In this document: one piece after another, positions 57,061 to 64,000 of the stretch | Position numbering within the stretch: position 1 is the first letter of the stretch | Layout of the letters: every line of letters begins with the position of its first letter | Notes under the pieces: model-generated | What the model was told of the DNA's origin: nothing | Seen by the model: the letters and a program-made list of their open reading frames with translations, nothing else | Database searches by the model: none | Assembly (NCBI GenBank): GCA_963978895.1 | Contig: OZ022238.1 | Coordinates: 21,640,732 to 21,704,731, forward strand | Direction of reading: 5' to 3' | DNA from: Erpobdella octoculata | Lineage: Eukaryota; Annelida; Clitellata; Hirudinida; Erpobdellidae | DNA length: 64,000 nucleotides | Translations under genes and position numbers: made by a program

Positions 57061-57715
57061 TTTTGGGATTTTATTTGTCGTTACTAATTTTTGTTATATT
57101 TTGGCTTCCAGTACTACAAATGTAGGGTGGGAAAAATAATTATTTGCTTGATAACTCAATAACTGGAATTGTAAAAACATTGAAAATCAGTGTTTAGGTT
57201 TTTCTTAAAAACATTATAAGAGAGGTGTTTTATATTTTTCAAAAAATCAGTTTTCGAGCTTTGAGGTTTTGCATCCGTAAAAACTGGTTGAGTCCAGTTC
57301 AGCACAGACCGGACAAGGCTTCGATTTTTGTGCTAATAAAACGAGCCTGTTCGGGTTTTAAATGTTGTGCCTAAATAACAAACTAGGCCTGGAATGTTCC
57401 GCCTATAAAATAAGCCGGACCGTGTCTCAAGAAACCGTGTAGGGCTCTATGGATTAGAGTATTGCAAAAGCTGAGCCAGACCGTAATTCTATGGTTTTCA
57501 GACGGGCCGGGCTGAACCTGAAAACAAACCAGGCCGGGCCGAAAGTTTTTGCCAAATGTATAGAAGTTTTAGGCTTGTAAAAATAAGCCGTGCCAGGCCT
57601 GGCAGTATGTCTTATGAAACGAGCCGGGCCAAATTGTCGAAGTGTCAGGCAGTGTCGGGCTTTGAAAAATTGACCCATGCAGTATTCTACCATGGATACT
57701 CGGTTCATATTTTCT
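57061..57715 (+). mobile_element. Helitron-like copy remnant (satellite plus GGCCCGG-rich region)
   Basis: A diverged 157-bp satellite unit (CTTCCAGTACTACAAATGTA, GGTGGGAAAAATAATTATTT) is followed by repeated GAGCCGGGCC and AGGCCGGGCC blocks. It mirrors 61.98-62.3 kb in reverse. Ends not identified. Confidence 0.6.
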
Positions 57716-57979
57716 AACTTCAAGTTAGCGAAATCGCGACCAGGACTGTAAGTATAAATAACGATTTACAGATTATCAATTAGCAAAGTCTAATGTCTGC
57801 ATACAATTAAAGAACGCAGTGAATAATTTTTGCAGTAGTTATTCCAATGTTCATAATACAGTTTTAGAAAACGCGATCTTACATTTATATTACCGTGTTT
57901 GTTCTGAAGCACGATATTTTTACTGTGTTTAAAACTGAAATTATGAGTCCTGCAGGTAAACTTAATTGAATAAAACCAT
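57716..57979. other. Non-coding spacer
   Basis: No supported feature. Confidence 0.45.
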
Positions 57980-59450
57980 GAGTACGAACCTATATCAATT
58001 ACGCTAATACTCTCAAGGATTATGGAAAAGATTATTGTACAGCTATTCGTCTGTCCAATCCTGGCTAAGTTGGAGTACGCCCGATGTTTCCTTGACCAAT
58101 ACGCTTTCCGTCCAACGGGTAATAGCCGCAAACATGATGCAATCAAATGAGAAAGACACGGACAAGCAAAGGCCTTTAACCACCAGATACGAGTGCTGAA
58201 ACGAATTGCGATGAATTATCACGGCTGATGATCACGGCTGACAGAAAACACAATGCTGATGTTGAACAGCCATCCTAACTTTGTAGATGCGGGAGAGCCG
58301 AAATCGTCAAAGAGATTCAGGTCGTCAAAACAAAAAATCTTTACATTTATAAAAGTTAATAATTATTTTAAAAAAATCAACTATTTCATTAAAAGGAACA
58401 TTTACATTGGGGAATTTATTGGAGTGGTTTAAACAGCCGCCAAAAATGGCGGATGCTAACCAAACACACAAACATTATTGGGCAAATGCACTACACACCA
58501 ATGAAACCAAATGTTATCATTAAATGAAATAAATGCAAGTATTGTCTTAAGGTCAGGAATTGGACCCAGCTGCTTCATTGTTGCGGTATCGGACTTCTAT
58601 CCCAGCGTAGATGGTAACCGTCTTAAAAATATGCAGATGATACTTATCTTTTCGAACCATCGTTGCATTCTCATTTAATCGATGACGAAATCGAAAACAT
58701 ACAATTCTAGGCTAAAAGAAACAACTTAACATTAAACTATTCAAAAACGAAAAAATTGATAGTACGCCGCCCCAGAAAAAAGGCGAACACACATGACGAT
58801 CTTTTTAGGGGTAGCGTAAGTCCATTGATGGTCCTCAAGGCCACCAAACAGTGCGTTTTTAGAGATTTTCTGAAACCATCGATTGTGACTGCGGAGATGA
58901 CCCCTAGCGGGAGTTGGATCCAGATTCTAGGCCCTACTACCAATAACAATTTAATTTTGGAACTTTAAAGCTGCTTGGCCAGAACGAGGAGGAGCGACGA
59001 AGAGGAAGATCTGAGTCGTTTTCGATTCAGCAATAGGAATAGAAAGGGTAGAAACATTAAATGTACTGGTAGTCCTGATCGATGGAGATCTCTTATTTCG
59101 GGAACATGTGGACAATTATAAAATGTGCACAAACAAAATATGCACTAGCTGTGCGGCAGGGTGCTCTAGACGGTCACCGAGGCAACATTGATATCCAGGA
59201 TCACATACGCCTTCCAATTCTTGTGGGCTTTCTTGGTTCGGGCAGTCTTCGACGTATCGAGTCGGTTATTACGAGGGCGACACGACAGGGTTTTCTGGTT
59301 CCCGACCATCTGTTTTGTGCACCGCTGTGCCATAGCAGACTCAACTCTGTTCAATCAGGTTTTGTCAAATCGCTTTCACGTTTTTTACCATTTTCTCCCA
59401 GACATCAAGAAACAAGATATCATCTCCGTCCTCAAGACCACGACTGAGTG
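57980..59450 (+). pseudogene. Non-LTR reverse transcriptase remnant A
   Basis: Fragments in different frames: PISITLILSRIMEKIIVQLF and DQYAFRPTGN (~58.0-58.13 kb), SGIGPSCFIV (~58.56 kb), a decayed YADDTYLFEPS (~58.63 kb) and NNLTLNYSKTKKLIVRRPRK (~58.72 kb). RRIESVITRATRQGFL lies near 59.25 kb, followed by a DIKKQ...LRP tail to ~59.45 kb. The order matches a non-LTR RT and its C-terminal region. Gaps and stops are frequent, and ~400 bp of unrelated sequence sits between the first two blocks. Confidence 0.75.
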
Positions 59451-59559
59451 ATTCCTCTGGTTATTCTATTTTCCGAAAAACGTTTATACAAGCAATGTTG
59501 ATATTAAACAAACTTGGTTAATGCTGTACATTGTATTAAATCTCTAAAACAGACAAAGT

Positions 59560-59790
59560 CCTGATTTTAATTTCTGTCTCTTATGTGGACTCTTTTGTTG
59601 GAGCTCTTGTGTCGGGAGCACCTTTGTCGGGGGCTGTTATGACGGGAGTCGTTTTGTCGGAGCTCTTTTGTCGGGGTTTATTTGTTGGGGCCGTTTTGAC
59701 GGAGGAGCCCATTTGTTGAGACTCAATTGTCGGGGAACGTAATGTCGGGACCCTTTTATCGGGGTCCTTTTGTTTGAGGCATATTTGATA
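59560..59790. repeat. Degenerate ~18-bp TTTTGTCGGG minisatellite
   Basis: About a dozen TTTGTCGGGG(N)-like units with alternating spacers, GT-rich on this strand. Unlike any other repeat in the window. Confidence 0.85.
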
Positions 59791-59850
59791 GGGTACTAGC
59801 TAAAGATATGCGTTAAGTGCTATTATTACGGAAAAATTCTATTTTAGATA

Positions 59851-60882
59851 TTGAATGCTTGTTTGTTTACAATTAAATATTCAAAACTTAGTTTACCGGA
59901 CCACATCTACAATTGTATGGAATCGTTCTTCCGTGGTCATTCATACTGCACCAAGTTTGGAAGCAATATATCCTGTTTTAGGAATATTATGGCAAGCATC
60001 ATACAAGGTTACTGTATTAGTCCAGCTTCTTATATCATGATTGCTTATGACCAGAACCCGGTCGAAACTGGTAACAAGATGATAAAATACGCCGACGACT
60101 CTAACTTGTGGTGCCCTTTTCAAACAACATGTGTGCATCAGAGATAGCAAACGTTGAGTTCTGGGGCAATAAACAACCTAGCCATGAATTGCGACAAATC
60201 AGTTGAAGTTGTATTTGTTCTTCATTGGGGTAGGCAAAACCAAGCGACACTTCGGTAGATAACCCATAAGTAGAGTTGATCAAATAAAAGTGCTCGGAGT
60301 GTCTTTTACCCGGAAGCTCTCGGTGTCTCCTCATGAAGACGATCTACTCGCGACATCTGCCAAAACACTATTTGCACTGAGCACGCTATGGCAACATGGT
60401 CTTCCAAAAAATACGATGCATGCCACTTTTCAGGCCACTTTAATCTCCAAATTATCCTACGCCTCGCCTGCTTGGTATGGTTTTGCAAATGCTTCGTCTG
60501 GAAGAGTTCTTTCGACTTTCATCCAGACTCAGCTACCAATCCGACTCAGCGCTTTCCTTCGACTTTCATCCAGACTCAGCTACCAATCCGACTCAGCGCT
60601 TTCCTTCGACTTTCATCCAGACTCGGCTATCAATCCGACTCAGCGCTTTCCTTCGCCGATATATGCGTCAAGGCCAATGACAAGCTTTTTTGTCTCGTCG
60701 ACACCAGTTCCCACCATATTCTGCTGCCATTGCTTCCTCTCAAACGTGATGACCACCATAACATCCGTGTGCGTGGTAACAATCGGCAACTCTTGAGGAC
60801 ATCCACCCCCAATAACAGTGGATTAATAACACGAATGCTTTTTGAAAACTCAGGCTGCACTTTACGAACCATCTTAATTTAA
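59851..60882 (+). pseudogene. Non-LTR reverse transcriptase remnant B (RT C-terminal half)
   Basis: LSLPDHIYNCMESFFRGHSY, SIIQGYCISPASYIM and KYADDSNLW (catalytic YADD, ~60.09 kb). A shifted segment NCDKSVEVVF follows, then VLGVSFTRKLSVSPHEDDLL, TLISKLSYASPAWYGFAN and SFADICVKANDKLF. Close to remnant A in plan. Only a few shifts occur, one of them caused by a 47-bp triplication at 60511-60651. The stop at ~60882 follows a short C-terminus ending RTILI. Confidence 0.8.
60511..60651. repeat. 47-bp tandem repeat, three copies, inside RT remnant B
   Basis: TTCGACTTTCATCCAGACTC begins each unit at 60511, 60558 and 60605. The two extra copies add 94 bp and so shift the frame. Confidence 0.95.
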
Positions 60883-61603
60883 TTAATTTCTTCAACGTGT
60901 GTTTTGTTTATTCTAATATAAGTGTTATCTTTATTTTTGTGTATTTATTTTTGTATTTATTATTAATTATTATTTTTTTATTGTTTTTTATTGTTTTTCT
61001 TTTTTGTATTTCTTTTTTGCATTGATTTGTTTATTTTTATGCATATCATTTGATTCTTCGTCCTCTGTTTGTTATAGTCATATAACGTTAAGGTAAAGAT
61101 GTGCGTATAAATGATGGGTTTAATAATGAATAAGCTAGTTTAGCCATTGGAGGTTTGTGGAAGATCGAGAGAATAAAAATTACGTGTTTAAATCCACCAG
61201 TCAAACGATAGTGTGACGGACACATGCAAGGAAAACATAAAATAAACAAGGAAAGTATAATATAGATGTGTTAAGTGAGGTCCAGTGGTGTCCGGTGAGG
61301 TCTGATGAGGTGTTTTGACGTACCGGGATAAACATATCCTGTTGTTTTTGTAGTTTTGCAACCTAATAACATTTTATAACCAAAGTTTTTCTCGGTTTTG
61401 GAACTTTGGACAAAAAAATTTCGAAGATTGTCAGTGCGAATTTTTTTCTCCTGAAACATATCTTATCCTTTCGCTAAGAATTTGAATTAATTTTTGCGTA
61501 ATTTTTATTTCACTCAAAAATATTTTAAAGTATCTCCTAATTGTTCGATATAATTATTTTCGGTACATGTAAGTACTGTTTTGTTTATGTTTTTAGCCAT
61601 AAG
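60883..61603. other. Non-coding AT-rich DNA
   Basis: T-rich simple sequence at 60900-61030, then unassigned DNA. A GGTCCGGTGAGGTC-like short repeat lies at 61258-61310. No gene. Confidence 0.5.
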
Positions 61604-63824
61604 GCGCGTTTACACGGGCAAAAATTCAGTGGCGTCAAAAGCCAATGTCGCATGAAATCAGAAAAAATGCACATGTAAACGCTCTTACGCATGACATTGA
61701 CATTTTGGCAGCCAAGATGTTGGAATGTTGGTTGCCTTCCAACTTTCAATGCGCAAGTGAATATTTATACGCGCAAGACACATTACCCTTTAGATAAGCG
61801 ATATGATTGGTCGACTATTGCGCAAGACAAAAATAAATAATTTTTAATATATTTTAATTATTTAAAACATAAAAAACTGTGTACAAATTTATTCTGTTAT
61901 TGAAATTATATTTTACTAGCAGTGCCCGTAGCGGCTTCGCTCGCATAAAATTAGAGAATTTGAACCGTGCATCCATAGGTGTCGTCTCGGCCCGTCGACA
62001 ACTTGGCCCAGCCCGTTTCAAAACCAAAATTCCTGGTCCGGCACGGCCCGTCTAATTTGGGCCCGGCCCGTTTTTACAGGCCTAGAAATTCTATATACTT
62101 GATGAAAAACTTCGGCCCGTCCCACCTTGACTTCAGGTTTGGCCCGGCCCGTCTGAAGACCCTAAAATCACTAAAATGTCTATATGCTTAGTGAAAAACC
62201 TCGGCCCGTACCACCTTGATTTAAGGTTTAGCCTGGCCCGTAAAAAGATCCTAAAATAACGGCTTGGCCCAACCGGTGATAAACTGGACTCAGCTACTTT
62301 TAACCGGCACAAAACCTCAAAATACTAAGTTTTAAATCTGTAATGCTTGCAGTTGTTGAGTAGCAGTTATTTTAAAATCAAATAACCCTTATTTTGACCC
62401 CACATTTGAAGTCATGGAAACCAAAGTTTTAAAAAATGGTGAAACACGTATATCTTTTTTATAGTAGATACTAAGTATTAATTTTTACATCTGTAGCAAT
62501 TACAGTTGTTGAGTAGCAGTTACTTTAAAAACCAAATAACCCTATTTTCCACACCACATTTGAAATCCTGGAAACCAAATTTTCAAAAAATGGTGAAGCA
62601 CGTATATCATTATTATTAGAGTAGAAACTAAATACTAATTTTTAGTTTTGTAGCATTTACAGTTTTTGAGTAGCAGCTACTTTAAAAACCAAGTAATCCT
62701 ATTGTCCACCCCACATTTAAGGTCCTGGAGACCAAATTTGTAAAAAATGGTGAAACACGTATATCTTTATTTTTAGAATAGAAACTAAATACTAATTTTC
62801 AAATCTGTGGTATTTACAGTTTTTGAGTAGCAGTTACTTTAAAAAACAAATAACCCTATATTCCACCCCACACTTGAAGTCCTGGAAACCAAATTTTCAA
62901 AAAATGCTAAAACACGTATTTTATTATTTTTGGAGTAGAAACTAAATACTAATTTTTACTCCTGTAGCATTCACAGTTTTTGAGTAGCAGCTTCTTTAAA
63001 AACCAAATAACCTAATTTTCCAACCCACATTTGAGGTCCGGGAAACCGAATTTTCAAAAAATGGTAAAACACGTATCTTTTTATTTTTCAAGAAGAGTCC
63101 ATATACCAAATTTCAAAATCTTCTCATTTTTGGTTTTCGAGATATACATTGTTTTAGAAAAAAGTTTGTTTTCCAGTTTCTTCCCCTCTGGAGCAAAATT
63201 TTCAAAAATCCTCTCTTAGTGGATGCTTACGCAATAAAAGTAATATACTTTCCAAATTTCACGTACCTAGGATGAGGCGTTTGAGCTCGGCGTTGATTAT
63301 CAGTCAGTCAGTCAGTCAGTCAGTCAGGACTTGTTCTTTTATATATATAGATTTCTAGAATAATTAATATTTAGAACATCACTTGGGCGACATTTCTCCT
63401 AAAGTCATTTTTAACAATTGAAATGTTATTATAAAAACTACAAATTTTTAAATTATGAATAGATTGCATCTGACGTTAAAATGAAGATACGTTCTATTCG
63501 AAATGCCTACAATCTAGAGTTGCCGTTTTAGCGTTTGCAATTTTTCGTATAAAAAAATAATAAATTAAAGTTAATTGAAGTAACATTTATTACTAAATAA
63601 GTTGATAATTTTTTCATAATAAAGTTTATTGTAAAAGTTTTTATAATACATTTTTGTGACATAAATTAGAGTAAGAATGACAAAATGCACCCACGCACGC
63701 AATATTGGCAGAAATAGCCTTGACAAAATGCGCATTGCAATCGTCTCGCGTAAACCCCTACCGTCGCAAAGATGCAGATGCATTGTGATTTGGCGCCAGT
63801 GAATCTTCGCCTGTGTAAACGCGC
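61604..63824. mobile_element. TIR element with a nested Helitron
   Basis: GGCGCGTTTACACGGGCAAA at the left is mirrored at 63766-63824 as the inverse of AGCGCGTTTACACAGGCGAA, and similarity continues through CAGTGGCG. Without the nested Helitron the element would be ~790 bp and non-coding. Confidence 0.65.
61916..63351 (-). mobile_element. Complete Helitron of the GACT/157-bp-satellite family
   Basis: Minus-strand 5' end TCTATATATATAAAAGAACA at 63351, followed by (GACT)n and ATAATCAACGCCGAGCTC. About five satellite units (62330-63100) and a GGGCCGGGCC-rich region precede the 3' end GAAGCCGCTACGGGCACTG-CTAG at 61916. Host A61915 and T63352 flank it. It is the only copy of this family here with both ends. 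Confidence 0.85.
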
Positions 63825-63867
63825 TTTTAGTTTCAATTGCTCATTTTATTATTATGTCTGCTTGCGC

Positions 63868-63898
63868 GCGCGCGCACGCACACACACACTAACACCCA
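63868..63898. repeat. Alternating purine-pyrimidine tract
   Basis: (GC)n followed by (CA)n: GCGCGCGCGCACGCACACAC. A possible Z-DNA former. Confidence 0.8.
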
Positions 63899-64000
63899 CA
63901 AATAAACATTTGTATGAAACAATTAAAGAGCGTACAAATAGTTGCGTCATTTTGTGGTTATTTTAGATTCATTATACTCACAGGCTTAAAATTATATGAC

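Noticed and set aside
61285..61315. Hammerhead ribozyme (CTGATGAGG near 61291)
   Set aside because: No GAAA core or pairing stems follow; the match is limited to the CUGAUGAG string.

Overview
The window is AT-rich animal DNA. Coding fragments are split by spliceosomal introns with GT/AG borders, and transposable elements of almost every eukaryotic superfamily fill it: Ty3/gypsy, Penelope-like, I-type, CR1/L2-type and RTE-type retrotransposons, SINEs, hAT, P, PIF/Harbinger-like, Merlin and mariner-like elements, and many Helitrons. It also holds more than ten long (TA)n arrays. This fits an invertebrate metazoan with a repeat-rich genome; the sequence alone does not fix the species or phylum. 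Only one stretch looks like a host gene, the last two exons of a GAREM-like signalling adaptor at 1.4-2.5 kb.

Layout. 0-3.9 kb: a retrotransposon RT tail, a (TA)n array, the GAREM-like exons and a fold-back MITE. 3.87-9.12 kb: a nearly complete Ty3/gypsy element whose 208-bp LTRs differ at one site, but which has an in-frame stop before integrase and a short deletion in the integrase zinc finger. 9.25-11.4 kb: two Helitron-like copies filled with a ~157-bp satellite. 11.4-12.7 kb: a 5'-truncated Penelope-like element. 12.8-17.6 kb: an I-type non-LTR retrotransposon inserted in a Helitron end and itself carrying a SINE. 18.3-20 kb: a MITE and a second Penelope-like fragment bounded by 33-bp inverted repeats. 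20.2-21.9 kb: a decayed hAT-like transposon. 22-25.3 kb: a minus-strand non-autonomous relative of the gypsy element with a MITE in its 5' LTR. 25.4-27.3 kb: a CR1/L2-type RT split precisely by a Helitron.

27.4-30.1 kb: a P-element/THAP9-like transposase whose THAP domain is cut by a Harbinger-like element (30.13-32.64 kb; second copy at 39.27-41.33 kb). 32.8-34.6 kb: hAT and Helitron ends and a long fold-back. 34.9-38 kb: a GC-rich RTE element. 38-44.4 kb: a field of 148-bp satellites, a recurrent GC-rich palindrome and a TA-inserted MITE. 45.76-47.87 kb: a complete non-autonomous Helitron. 48.06-50.81 kb: a Merlin-type transposon carrying an intact three-exon transposase gene and a nested mariner-like element. 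51.2-54.2 kb: a 19-bp satellite and a Rep/helicase Helitron pseudogene. 55.55-56.80 kb: a deletion-derivative Helitron with a Pif1 helicase fragment. 57-60.9 kb: Helitron and non-LTR remnants. 61.6-63.8 kb: a TIR element with a complete Helitron nested inside it.

How the parts relate. Most genes are selfish-element genes that are broken or parasitised. Several insertions can be dated relative to one another because the empty site or the restored frame can be read in the window. Many of the (TA)n arrays abut Helitron or hAT ends, so Helitron 5' termini, which begin with TC(TA)n, may have seeded them.
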